A stretch of DNA of 6,731 nt, from NCBI GenBank assembly GCA_016293805.1, contig JAEDDI010000057.1:1-6731 (forward strand). The letters run 5' to 3'. The notes beneath the pieces are model-generated. The model was given only the letters and a program-made list of their open reading frames with translations, did not search any database and had not been told where the DNA came from. Positions 1-6,274 of this stretch are shown here, in pieces. Made by a program: the position numbers and the translations under genes. Within the stretch, counting starts at the first letter, position 1. Each line of letters begins with the position of its first letter. Origin of the DNA: Bacillota bacterium (GTDB lineage: Bacteria; Bacillota; Clostridia; Peptostreptococcales; Anaerovoracaceae).

Positions 1-54
1 CAGTATTACTGCGGCAATAGGAAGCACGCGACTTTAGTCGTGTGAGGCTTCACT
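1..54 (+). mobile_element. Possible right end of an IS200/IS605-family element (TnpB omega-RNA 3' end)
   Basis: GAAGC at 21-25 pairs with GCTTC at 47-51. Inside this, ACGCGAC (26-32) pairs with GTCGTGT (37-43) around a TTTA loop, with one G-U pair and a GAG bulge. A hairpin of this GAAGC...TTTA...GGCTTCAC layout is what I recall at the right ends of IS200/IS605 elements, where it also forms the 3' end of the TnpB guide RNA. Reading frame 1 is open from base 1 to a TGA at 43-45 and reads YYCGNRKHATLVV, which could be the tail of tnpB. The rest of the element would lie left of the window. The identification is from memory of the family's pattern; the hairpin itself is directly visible. It could instead be an unrelated stem-loop upstream of rep. 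Confidence 0.45.
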
Positions 55-101
55 TTGAAAAGAACACGTTCAGAATAACAAAGAAAGAATAATCGGGCAT
101 C

Positions 102-128
102 TGTAACTTTTGCAGTTGACAGGTTACA
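102..128. promoter_or_regulatory. Inverted repeat spanning the rep -35 box, possible operator
   Basis: TGTAAC (102-107) and GTTACA (123-128) are perfect inverted copies, 21 bases apart from start to start, or about two helical turns, and they straddle the -35 TTGACA. The position suits a dimeric repressor; Rep_3 initiators often repress their own gene by binding inverted repeats at the promoter. The arms are only 6 bp, so chance is a real alternative. Confidence 0.3.
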
Positions 129-145
129 ATATGGCAAGGTATACT
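116..145 (+). promoter_or_regulatory. Promoter of the rep gene
   Basis: TTGACA (116-121) is followed after 18 bases by TATACT (140-145), a near-consensus sigma-A promoter. The predicted transcript starts about 22-25 bases before the rep start codon, so the leader is short and carries little beyond the ribosome binding site GGGAGGTGGG at 160-169, which lies 5 bases before the ATG at 175. Confidence 0.75.
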
Positions 146-174
146 ATTCGTGTTAAGTTGGGAGGTGGGTTTAC

Positions 175-1194
175 ATGAAAGAAAACGGCGAACTGATGGT
201 GTATAAGTCAAACGACCTTATACAGAAGAGCAAGTTCTCGCTTTCTAAAGTTGAGATCCAGATTATTAACTATATAATATCGCAGATTGATTCTCCTCTG
301 TATGACAGGGAGTTCAACAAGATACAGTTCAATATCAAGGATTTCTATAACCTTTCAGGAGTTGACAAGATATCAGGCAGTGCATATCAGTATCTGAAGA
401 ATACTATAAAGACACTTGCCGACAAGAGTGTATGGGTTAACTTCCCGGAAGAGGGAAGGGAAACACTCATCAGATGGATTGAAAAACCCGAGATCAACAA
501 GCAGTCCGGCATGGTTACAATCAAGCTTGATGATGACCTTAAGCCTTTCCTTCTTAATATGAACGGATATATCAAGGCTCAGCTTTCATACAGCTTCAAG
601 ATGCAGAGTAAATACAGCATCAGACTGTATGAACTTCTCAAGAGCTGGGAGAAGGCCAAAAGCAAGCACTTCGAAGTTGCAGAACTCAAGACCAGGATAG
701 ATGCCGACCAGAAGTCCTATGAGAACTTCGGCATATTCCGCAAAAAGGTTCTCGACGTTGCAGTATCGGAAATCAACGAATATACCGATATCCATGTGAC
801 GTACGACGAAGAGAAGACAGGCAAGAAAGTCACAGGAATCACATTCAGGATAACAGTTAAAGAAGATGTTGATATCAATAATGATGATTCCACATTTGCC
901 ATAGACATCGAAGACAGTGAGCTCTTCAAGGAGAAGGACTTTAAAGAATACGGAGAGAACGATGTATTCGCCGGAATGCTCTATGACATGGGAATTGAGA
1001 TAACAGTAGAGGAAGCTGAGCTTCTGAGAGCAGAGGCAGCAAGGCATATAGACCCTGATGAAAACCCTGCTCATCCATATATTCTCAAGATAACAGACTA
1101 TATCATTGACAAGGCTTCGCTGATGAAGGCAGACAAGTCTGTCAAGCATAAGTTCAAATGGCTGCTGTCGGCAGTCAAGGGAGACTGGAAATAA
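175..1194 (+). CDS. Replication initiator protein, Rep_3 (RepB) family
   Basis: A 339-residue initiator of the Rep_3 superfamily, which binds the plasmid origin and opens it for host replication enzymes. The N-terminus (about 8-35, YKSNDLIQKSKFSLSKVEIQ) is the first helix-rich part of winged helix 1, which runs to about 125. Residues 146-158 (KYSIRLYELLKSW) are the family's conserved segment, and about 180-228 complete winged helix 2 (NFGIFRKKVLD, then VTGITFRI). The last 110 residues are acidic, then helical, and less conserved in the family. The ATG at 175 is preferred because GGGAGGTGGG lies 5 bases upstream; the next ATG, at 196, has no comparable site. It has its own promoter and is followed by a terminator. 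No obvious iterons are visible on either side, so its binding sites are probably outside the window or poorly conserved. Confidence 0.92.
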   Translation: MKENGELMVYKSNDLIQKSKFSLSKVEIQIINYIISQIDSPLYDREFNKIQFNIKDFYNLSGVDKISGSAYQYLKNTIKTLADKSVWVNFPEEGRETLIRWIEKPEINKQSGMVTIKLDDDLKPFLLNMNGYIKAQLSYSFKMQSKYSIRLYELLKSWEKAKSKHFEVAELKTRIDADQKSYENFGIFRKKVLDVAVSEINEYTDIHVTYDEEKTGKKVTGITFRITVKEDVDINNDDSTFAIDIEDSELFKEKDFKEYGENDVFAGMLYDMGIEITVEEAELLRAEAARHIDPDENPAHPYILKITDYIIDKASLMKADKSVKHKFKWLLSAVKGDWK

Positions 1195-1208
1195 ATATTA
1201 CTTTTATG

Positions 1209-1243
1209 ACGCTGCGGCAAAATGCTGCGGCGTATTTATTTTT
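1209..1243 (+). terminator. Rho-independent terminator of rep
   Basis: ACGCTGCGGC (1209-1218) and GCTGCGGCGT (1224-1233) form a 10-bp stem with two G-U pairs and an AAAAT loop, followed by the T-rich ATTTATTTTT. It begins 14 bases after the rep stop codon. The arms also read as a direct repeat of GCTGCGGC, which is why the hairpin is easy to overlook. Confidence 0.8.
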
Positions 1244-1259
1244 ACCTTATTAAGGACAG

Positions 1260-1305
1260 CAAACAGAGACTGAAACAATGATGCAGATGTTTCGGTCTCT
1301 GTTTG
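1260..1305 (+). terminator. Long hairpin, possible second terminator after rep
   Basis: CAAACAGAGACTGAAAC (1260-1276) pairs with GTTTCGGTCTCTGTTTG (1289-1305): 17 bp with one G-U pair and a 12-base loop. The T-rich end of the right arm and the following TATTTG could act as the U-tract. It could be a back-up terminator separating rep from the surface-protein gene, or a structural repeat with another role. Confidence 0.5.
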
Positions 1306-1372
1306 TATTTGAAGATATCAAACAGTAAAGTAAATATATACCATTTTTAGTACATTATTAGGAGTATCAATA

Positions 1373-1400
1373 TTTACAGAAGGAAAAGGCAGCTTAAGAT
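1373..1400 (+). promoter_or_regulatory. Candidate promoter of the secreted-protein gene
   Basis: TTTACA (1373-1378), a 16-base spacer, then TAAGAT (1395-1400). This is the best match between the rep terminators and the start codon at 1457. A weaker alternative is TTGAAG (1309-1314) with TAAATA (1331-1336). The leader would carry a strong purine stretch, GAGGAGG at 1438-1444, and a second one, AAGGA, at 1446-1450, the latter better spaced from the ATG. Confidence 0.35.
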
Positions 1401-1456
1401 ATTAAAGGCTGCTGCATGTGTTACTTATTTAAATTAAGAGGAGGTAAGGAAAAGAA

Positions 1457-3604
1457 ATGAAGAAAATTATTTCTATACTGACAGGGATTGCAGTAATACT
1501 TGCAATGATGCCGAGTACGGCATTTGCAGAAACAGTGCCGGATACAGGGTATATAAGTCCGATAACTGAAGGTGGTTCTGTGGTTGAAGGTTCAAATAAT
1601 ACACAAGTGACTTTTGGGATAACTGATCCGGTACCTTGGTCTCCTGCAGACAGTTCCATAGGGAGATCAGTAGACGGATGGTGGATCGGGGCGAAAATAT
1701 ATGCACCAATAAACTGTAATCCGGATAAAGTTACCTACCAGACAGGGGTAGGTGACGGATGGAGCGCTGATAAGAGTTTTAATCAGAATAAAGACTCTGC
1801 AGAAGACGCTGCCCGTCACTATATCGGAGTCTGGGGCTGTATTAATCCAGAGTATCTTATAAATGCAAAGAGAGCAGGGATTAAACTTACTTACAAATGG
1901 CGATTCAACTGGGACGGAAATACTGAAACAGGAGAAGACGGTTTTGAAGCTGAATACCAGATGGTAATTGATCCTGATGATGCAAAGCTATATGACAGCG
2001 GAAACACAAACATTATATATCCTGCTGCAGAAGAAGGAAGCCATTCTACAGCTGCAATCAAAGGTACATTATATGATACTCTTGAAGCAGCAGTCAGTGC
2101 TGCAGGTGACGGTTCAACAATAACCTTATTAAAAGACGTGCAGCTTGAAAGCCCGCTTGTGATTGCAAATGGTAAAAACCTTGTTATTGATTTGGCTGGG
2201 AGAACATTATCAAGAACGGGAGGATATGCGCTTGATGTATACGGTACACTGGAATTGAAAAACGGTACTGTGAAAATGACAGGTGCCAAAAGCGGATCCG
2301 CTATATGGCTTAATCAGACTGCAAGCTTGACCATAGCATCAGACGCAACAGTAATTGCAGAGAATTCAATTGAGTCAGAACCTAGTTTTGCAGTAGCATT
2401 CTATAGCAACTGCACAGAAGCAGAGCTCATATTAAATGGAAACATCAAAGGTGAAAACGGAGTTACGATAAACGGAAACATCAAATGTACAGGAAATACC
2501 ATTGCAGTTAATGACGGCGCTGGTATAGAGGTATCCGGAACAGGAATATACCTTGCCGGGAATGGAACAACAACTGTTTCCGATGCCGCTGTCAAAGGAA
2601 AAACAGCAGTTGAAATACGCGCAGGAGAACTGAATATCACAGATGGTGAATTTACTGCTGATGCAGCTGAATTCTCCTGTAATCCAAACGGGAACGGAAC
2701 TACAACATCAGGGGCAGCTGTTGCTGTTGCACAGCATACCACAAAGCAGAACATCGCTGTTAATATCAGTGGAGGAACATTTACCGGCATAAAGGCATTA
2801 AATGAATCCAACCCCCAGGGGAATGATCCTGCCCCACAGGTAACAATGACTGTTACAGGCGGCACATTCAATGGAGATGTAAGCACTGCAGATGTCAATA
2901 ACTTTATTACAGGCGGTACATTTTCAAACAATCCATTAGAATACAAGGCAGGCGGAACTGAAGTGTACAAATACAATGACAGCAGATACGTTGTTTCAGA
3001 GTCTGAACCATCTGGATATATATGGACATTAAAAGACGGTGTCTATGAAGGAACTCCTGTAATTTCAGGCGGCGGCGGATCTGTTGTCCCTCCGGCAGCA
3101 CAGAAACCGGCTGTTGAAGCAGGTGAGGGAGCTGATGTTGTATTAAGTGAAGATGGAACAGTTGCCTCTATCACTGTAGCTGACGGTTATGAACTTGAGG
3201 ATGTAGTTCTCAATGGCGTTTCACTGGGCAAGGTAACAGAGGTAAAGAATCTTAAAACAGGAGACAAGCTTGTTGTTACTGCTGCAAAGAAGACTGTTGA
3301 AGAAGATATAGCTGCGAGCGTTAAAGCTACTTCTATCAGACTTAACTCAAAGAAGGGCAAAGGCTATGTCAAGCTTTCATGGATAGTTTCAGGATATGAG
3401 GATCTTGACGGATATGATGTATACAGAGGCAAGAGCAGAACAGCTCTTAAGAGATGGGGCGGAAATACAAAGACTGTATACAGAAATGCAAAAGGTCTTA
3501 AGAAGGGAACTACTTACTACTACAAGGTAAGAGGATACAAGATAATTGACGGCAAGAAAGTATACACTAAGTGGTCAAACATTAACTACAGAAAAGCTAT
3601 CTAA
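1457..3604 (+). CDS. Secreted protein with beta-helix-like repeats and a C-terminal fibronectin-type module
   Basis: A 715-residue exported protein. Residues 1-24 form a Sec signal peptide: KK, a hydrophobic core, then a cut after AFA (22-24). About 25-195 is a Trp/Gly-rich domain I do not recognise. From about 200 to 500 the sequence has beta-helix character (TLYDTLEAAVSAAGDGSTITLLKD, then short strand-turn repeats such as NLVIDLAGRTL and LELKNGTVKMTG), with GGTF repeats at 439, 468 and 486 and a related DGEF at 396. A GGGGSVVPP linker at 538-546 leads to a small beta domain (about 553-612) and a fibronectin type III-like module (about 622-715, with VKLSW, LDGYDVYR and YYYKVRGYK). There is no LPXTG signal and no C-terminal membrane segment, so it is either released or held at the surface non-covalently. 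Adhesion or polysaccharide binding is a guess; no catalytic residues are recognisable. The gene is monocistronic and convergent with the MFS gene. Lysine codon use changes near the C-terminal module. Confidence 0.9.
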   Translation: MKKIISILTGIAVILAMMPSTAFAETVPDTGYISPITEGGSVVEGSNNTQVTFGITDPVPWSPADSSIGRSVDGWWIGAKIYAPINCNPDKVTYQTGVGDGWSADKSFNQNKDSAEDAARHYIGVWGCINPEYLINAKRAGIKLTYKWRFNWDGNTETGEDGFEAEYQMVIDPDDAKLYDSGNTNIIYPAAEEGSHSTAAIKGTLYDTLEAAVSAAGDGSTITLLKDVQLESPLVIANGKNLVIDLAGRTLSRTGGYALDVYGTLELKNGTVKMTGAKSGSAIWLNQTASLTIASDATVIAENSIESEPSFAVAFYSNCTEAELILNGNIKGENGVTINGNIKCTGNTIAVNDGAGIEVSGTGIYLAGNGTTTVSDAAVKGKTAVEIRAGELNITDGEFTADAAEFSCNPNGNGTTTSGAAVAVAQHTTKQNIAVNISGGTFTGIKALNESNPQGNDPAPQVTMTVTGGTFNGDVSTADVNNFITGGTFSNNPLEYKAGGTEVYKYNDSRYVVSESEPSGYIWTLKDGVYEGTPVISGGGGSVVPPAAQKPAVEAGEGADVVLSEDGTVASITVADGYELEDVVLNGVSLGKVTEVKNLKTGDKLVVTAAKKTVEEDIAASVKATSIRLNSKKGKGYVKLSWIVSGYEDLDGYDVYRGKSRTALKRWGGNTKTVYRNAKGLKKGTTYYYKVRGYKIIDGKKVYTKWSNINYRKAI

Positions 3605-3610
3605 GATAGA

Positions 3611-3645
3611 TATTAAAACTGGCGATCCAATTTCGGGTCGCCAGT
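3611..3645 (-). terminator. Terminator between the convergent secreted-protein and MFS genes
   Basis: ACTGGCGATCC (3618-3628) pairs with GGGTCGCCAGT (3635-3645), an 11-bp stem with one G-U pair and a 6-base loop. Read on the minus strand the stem is followed by TTTTAATA, a good U-tract for ending the MFS transcript. Read on the plus strand it is followed by ACATATATAAGG, a poor U-tract, so it may act only weakly on the secreted-protein gene, which ends 13 bases before the stem. Confidence 0.7.
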
Positions 3646-3661
3646 ACATATATAAGGTTAA

Positions 3662-4819
3662 TTATCCTTCCTGCCTCACAGCATGAGGACAGTCAGGATC
3701 ATCATGTATTCTGATGCTCCAGATGAGAAACAGCACGGCCGAAGTAAGGGATGCTGCAAATGGTGGAATGCTTCCAAGTGCCGCAAGTATGACAGGTGTC
3801 AGAAACTGGGCGAAGTAAAGCGCCATCGAAAGCATAGGCATAACCGTAGTTGCTGCGTTTTTGCCTGCAGCCTTGCCCGCTGTCGACATCAGATAAGGGA
3901 TACCTGCACCATTGGCAAAACCGACAAGAGCAGACCCCAAAATAGCACCTGTCCATCCTCCGGCCAGCTGAAGCAGGGCATAACCTGCTGCAAAAAGCAC
4001 AGGTGCCGCAAAACGTGTTAATGAACCAAGCACTCTTCTGATATGCACAAACAGCAGTCCTCCGAAGAAGGCAACAAGGTCCATCCCCGCCATTATAACA
4101 GGGACAAGGCTCATCGGAACGACAGCTTCCTTTGCCATTTCCATGGCAAAAGATGACGGATATACAAAGAAAGTGAACATCAGCAGAAACATAGCTATAA
4201 CGTATGAATTATAACGGGAGAATACTCCCTTTTCTTTTTTACCTTTTTCGCCTGCAATCTTCTCGTCCGGCAGGAATAATAAGCAAGGCACAGCGCTCAC
4301 AAGTCCCATAAGGTATACAAGGAAGCTTGCACGCCATGTGATCTGTGCAAGGATACCTACAATCAGCGTAGCTATAACACCGCCGAGCTGGTTCATGGCA
4401 GACGCGTATCCCATAAGGCGGTCCTGCTTGTCACGGGTGAAGTAAAAGGACAGAAGTCCTGTCGAAAGCGGCATGAGGATTCCGACTCCGCAGCCGACAA
4501 TTGCACGGAAGATCAGCACGACAAAGATATTGCTGAAAAGGCCTGCAGCGCAGCCCCCAATGACATAGAGGGTCAGGCCTATGAGCACAAGCTTCTTTGC
4601 TCCGAAGATTCTGCATAATTTCGGAAATAACATGTTTGTCAGAAATATGAACAGCGCCGGCACTGAGATTATCATCTGCACCAGTGCCTCGTTTGCGTCG
4701 CTGAAGTACGCGTGGATTGTGTTTAGTGCCGGTGCTACGGCAGCTCCGGCCATTACTGTCAGAAGTGACAGTGACAGAATTGCGACTGTAAGGCCGCCTC
4801 TTCTCTCTTTGGTTATCAT
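3662..4819 (-). CDS. MFS transporter, drug-efflux-like (DHA1 type)
   Basis: A 385-residue integral membrane protein of the major facilitator superfamily, probably a proton-driven exporter. About 12 hydrophobic segments are visible in two halves, split by a charged loop at about 185-202 (PDEKIAGEKGKKEKG). The TM2-TM3 loop (66-76, PKLCRIFGAKK) is a degenerate motif A: it keeps the second Gly and the basic pair but lacks the first Gly and the Asp. R105 in TM4, with the following GCGVG, matches motif B. WRASF at 162-166 after TM5 matches the conserved WR-F of drug antiporters. Length and layout resemble Bcr/NorA-like pumps; the substrate cannot be read from sequence. GAGG at 4832-4835 lies 12 bases before the ATG. 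The leader holds two hairpins. No regulator gene sits next to it. Confidence 0.9.
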   Translation of the reverse strand: MITKERRGGLTVAILSLSLLTVMAGAAVAPALNTIHAYFSDANEALVQMIISVPALFIFLTNMLFPKLCRIFGAKKLVLIGLTLYVIGGCAAGLFSNIFVVLIFRAIVGCGVGILMPLSTGLLSFYFTRDKQDRLMGYASAMNQLGGVIATLIVGILAQITWRASFLVYLMGLVSAVPCLLFLPDEKIAGEKGKKEKGVFSRYNSYVIAMFLLMFTFFVYPSSFAMEMAKEAVVPMSLVPVIMAGMDLVAFFGGLLFVHIRRVLGSLTRFAAPVLFAAGYALLQLAGGWTGAILGSALVGFANGAGIPYLMSTAGKAAGKNAATTVMPMLSMALYFAQFLTPVILAALGSIPPFAASLTSAVLFLIWSIRIHDDPDCPHAVRQEG

Positions 4820-4843
4820 TTTCGTATCTTACCTCTTTTCTCT

Positions 4844-4859
4844 GCCGGGATAATCCGGC
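4844..4859 (-). promoter_or_regulatory. Small hairpin just upstream of the MFS ribosome binding site
   Basis: GCCGG (4844-4848) pairs with CCGGC (4855-4859) around a 6-base loop. On the minus-strand mRNA it ends 8 bases before the GAGG. It does not hide the site by itself but could help structure the leader. Confidence 0.3.
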
Positions 4860-4860
4860 C

Positions 4861-4907
4861 AAATTAAAAGAAGGACCGCGCAAGTCCGTTTGGACTTACG
4901 CGATCCT
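4861..4907 (-). terminator. Terminator-type hairpin between the par genes and the MFS gene
   Basis: Bases 4872-4887 pair with 4892-4907: a 16-position stem with two C-A mismatches, closed by a GTTT loop on the plus strand. On the minus strand it is followed by TCTTTTAATTT, so it looks like a rho-independent terminator in that direction only. The simplest reading is the terminator of the parA operon, about 105 bases after the last par stop codon. However, the candidate MFS promoter lies upstream of it, so the same hairpin would also sit at the very start of the MFS leader and could attenuate that gene. Confidence 0.65.
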
Positions 4908-4931
4908 CGCTACACAACTGAAAGTATTTTA

Positions 4932-4960
4932 TCACACCAAAAATGAAAAATCAAAGACAT
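4932..4960 (-). promoter_or_regulatory. Candidate promoter of the MFS gene
   Basis: On the minus strand TTGATT is followed after 17 bases by TAAAAT, a good sigma-A match, in the A/T-rich gap between the par genes and the MFS gene. Transcription would begin near 4923, only about 15 bases before the terminator-type hairpin. Coordinates of the boxes are accurate to a few bases. Confidence 0.45.
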
Positions 4961-5013
4961 CTTTTTATATTTTTTCTGCAGTTTTGCGGAGCAGGGGGGA
5001 GTTCTGCATTGAC

Positions 5014-5361
5014 CTATTTAATGTACTTTCTCGCCTCTGTAATATACTTTTCCGGGATTGATTCCAGAAGAAGGAATCTTACTGCTTCGGAGATATCCTT
5101 TCGTTCTTCGAAGGCATATATTCTGATTGCTTCAATCAGTTCAGGTGAAAGGAAGTATGTTTTTCTGACAAGGTTTGCAGTCTTGCTCTTTTTCTTTCTT
5201 ACAGGCGTTATATCCCTGTCCTGCGGCTCTTCAATGACCTGTGGAACTGTTTTTTCTTCAGGTTCTGTTCTTGGAGCAGGCTGCTCCTGGAAGAGTCTTT
5301 TTCTTGGGTCTGAGGGCTCGCCTGCCTTCATGATGTTTTTTCTTAAATCTTCCTTTGCCAT
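5014..5361 (-). CDS. Small ribbon-helix-helix partition protein, ParB/ParG-like
   Basis: A 115-residue protein directly after parA. Residues 1-60 are charged and proline-rich and look disordered, with basic residues at K3, R7, K8 and K12. Residues 64-115 fit a ribbon-helix-helix fold: strand VRKTYFLS (65-72), helix PELIEAIRIYAFEER (73-87), a short turn KDI, then a second helix beginning SEAVRFLLLE. In ParG-type systems a flexible basic tail stimulates the ParA ATPase while the RHH dimer binds the centromere and the par promoter; the same roles are inferred here. It shows no sign of the ParB/Spo0J nuclease-like or HTH domains. The start is 3 bases after the parA stop, with AAGGAAGGTG inside the end of parA as ribosome binding site, so the two are translationally linked. 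I do not recognise a named homologue. Confidence 0.82.
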   Translation of the reverse strand: MAKEDLRKNIMKAGEPSDPRKRLFQEQPAPRTEPEEKTVPQVIEEPQDRDITPVRKKKSKTANLVRKTYFLSPELIEAIRIYAFEERKDISEAVRFLLLESIPEKYITEARKYIK

Positions 5362-5364
5362 GGA

Positions 5365-6159
5365 TTATTCACCTTCCTTTATGTATTCAAGAATTTCATC
5401 GATGAGATTGTTATAGTCCTCAAGAAGCTTTGGAGCTTCTTTTTCGTATGAGTCAAGAGGCCTGCCGGTTGACGCAGCTTCTGCAAGCTTGATGTTCCTG
5501 CGTATGAATGTTCTGAACAGCCTTGCGTCCATCATCTCTGCAAGCTCCTGGTAGTTTTCCATATATATCTGGCCGAGGTTGGTCTGAGGGTTGTGGTTTG
5601 TCAGCAGTATGCCGAGCACTCTGAGCTCCTGGTTGGTGTATTCCTTTGCAACCGATATTGTCTCCCACAGCTCCCTGATACCGTCTTCGGAAAATCTGTC
5701 CGGAAATGCCGGGATTATGATTCCGCCGTTTTTGCACGCTGTAAGGGCGAGCGTGTTGAGAAGACCCAGTGCAGGAGGAGTGTCTATGACGATGAAGTCA
5801 TAGCCGATGTATGCAAGCGGCTCTATTACGAATTTAAGCAGTCTGTGGTTGATGCCTGCATCCATAGTTTCTCTTTCGAAGTTTGACAGTGCGATTGTTC
5901 CCGGAAGAACGTGAAGAGTGTCTGTTACAATCTGGACTGCCTCCTCGACGCTTATCTTCTTGGTCAGCACTTCGAATGCTCCCTTGTCTGTGTATTTGTC
6001 TCCGCCAAGCGCCATTGTGAGGTGCCCCTGCGGATCAAGGTCTATTGCAAGAACTTTGCCTCTCTTTGACAGAAGCTGTGCAAGTCCCATTGATGTGACT
6101 GTCTTGCCGACACCGCCCTTCTGATTGGCTATAACGAATGTATTTGGCTGTTTGCTCAT
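5365..6159 (-). CDS. parA: ParA-family partition ATPase
   Basis: A 264-residue Walker-type ATPase that forms nucleoid-bound dimers and moves or positions the replicon together with its DNA-binding partner. The deviant Walker A is QKGGVGKT (13-20), with signature lysine K14 and K19. The A' motif is DLDPQGHLT (40-48), with His where Asn is usual, and Walker B is FIVIDTPPALG (122-132, D126). There is no N-terminal helix-turn-helix, so it is the short Soj-like type and promoter control probably belongs to its RHH partner. The frame is open further upstream to 6222, but the ATG at 6157-6159 is chosen because GAGGG (6168-6172) lies 8 bases before it and the protein then begins just before the Walker motif, as in relatives. 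The longer starts would fall inside or upstream of the promoter's predicted transcript start. Confidence 0.95.
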   Translation of the reverse strand: MSKQPNTFVIANQKGGVGKTVTSMGLAQLLSKRGKVLAIDLDPQGHLTMALGGDKYTDKGAFEVLTKKISVEEAVQIVTDTLHVLPGTIALSNFERETMDAGINHRLLKFVIEPLAYIGYDFIVIDTPPALGLLNTLALTACKNGGIIIPAFPDRFSEDGIRELWETISVAKEYTNQELRVLGILLTNHNPQTNLGQIYMENYQELAEMMDARLFRTFIRRNIKLAEAASTGRPLDSYEKEAPKLLEDYNNLIDEILEYIKEGE

Positions 6160-6198
6160 ATATTTAACCCTCGCTTTCATTCTCTTAATCCTGACAAC

Positions 6199-6227
6199 AG
6201 TATATACCATCCGTGTAAACAATTCAA
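6199..6227 (-). promoter_or_regulatory. Promoter of the parA operon
   Basis: On the minus strand TTGAAT (6222-6227) is followed after 17 bases by TATACT (6199-6204). Transcription would begin near 6192, about 33 bases before the parA start. This placement also argues against the longer parA start codons at 6222 and 6210. Confidence 0.65.
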
Positions 6228-6244
6228 CATGTATACATGTTTAC
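6215..6244. promoter_or_regulatory. Palindrome at the par promoter, candidate operator or centromere site
   Basis: AACATGTATACATGTT (6226-6241) is a perfect 16-bp palindrome overlapping the parA -35 box. Overlapping it, GTAAACA (6215-6221) and TGTTTAC (6238-6244) form a 7-bp inverted repeat around the same box. Small RHH partition proteins typically bind repeated short sites at their own promoter, which often double as the centromere. Only one full palindrome is present here, without the tandem array seen in many such systems. Confidence 0.55.
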
Positions 6245-6274
6245 CTGTAAAAAATGTGTGTGCGCATTATGCAT

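Noticed and set aside
62..71. GAACACGTTC as a short palindrome
   Set aside because: Only 4-bp arms; expected by chance.
586..1149. Minus-strand frame of 187 codons inside rep
   Set aside because: A shadow of the rep gene, whose own frame has clear domain signatures and signals.
2401..2976. Minus-strand frame of 191 codons inside the secreted-protein gene
   Set aside because: A shadow; its Val/Pro/Ser-rich content mirrors the Thr/Gly/Asn-rich repeats on the coding strand.
4943..5416. Plus-strand frame of 157 codons
   Set aside because: It is antisense to the par genes, is Ser/Phe/Leu-rich as expected of a shadow frame, and has no ribosome binding site.
6160..6222. Longer N-terminus for ParA starting at 6222
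   Set aside because: The extra 21 residues are basic and atypical, no good ribosome site precedes them, and they overlap the promoter and palindrome.
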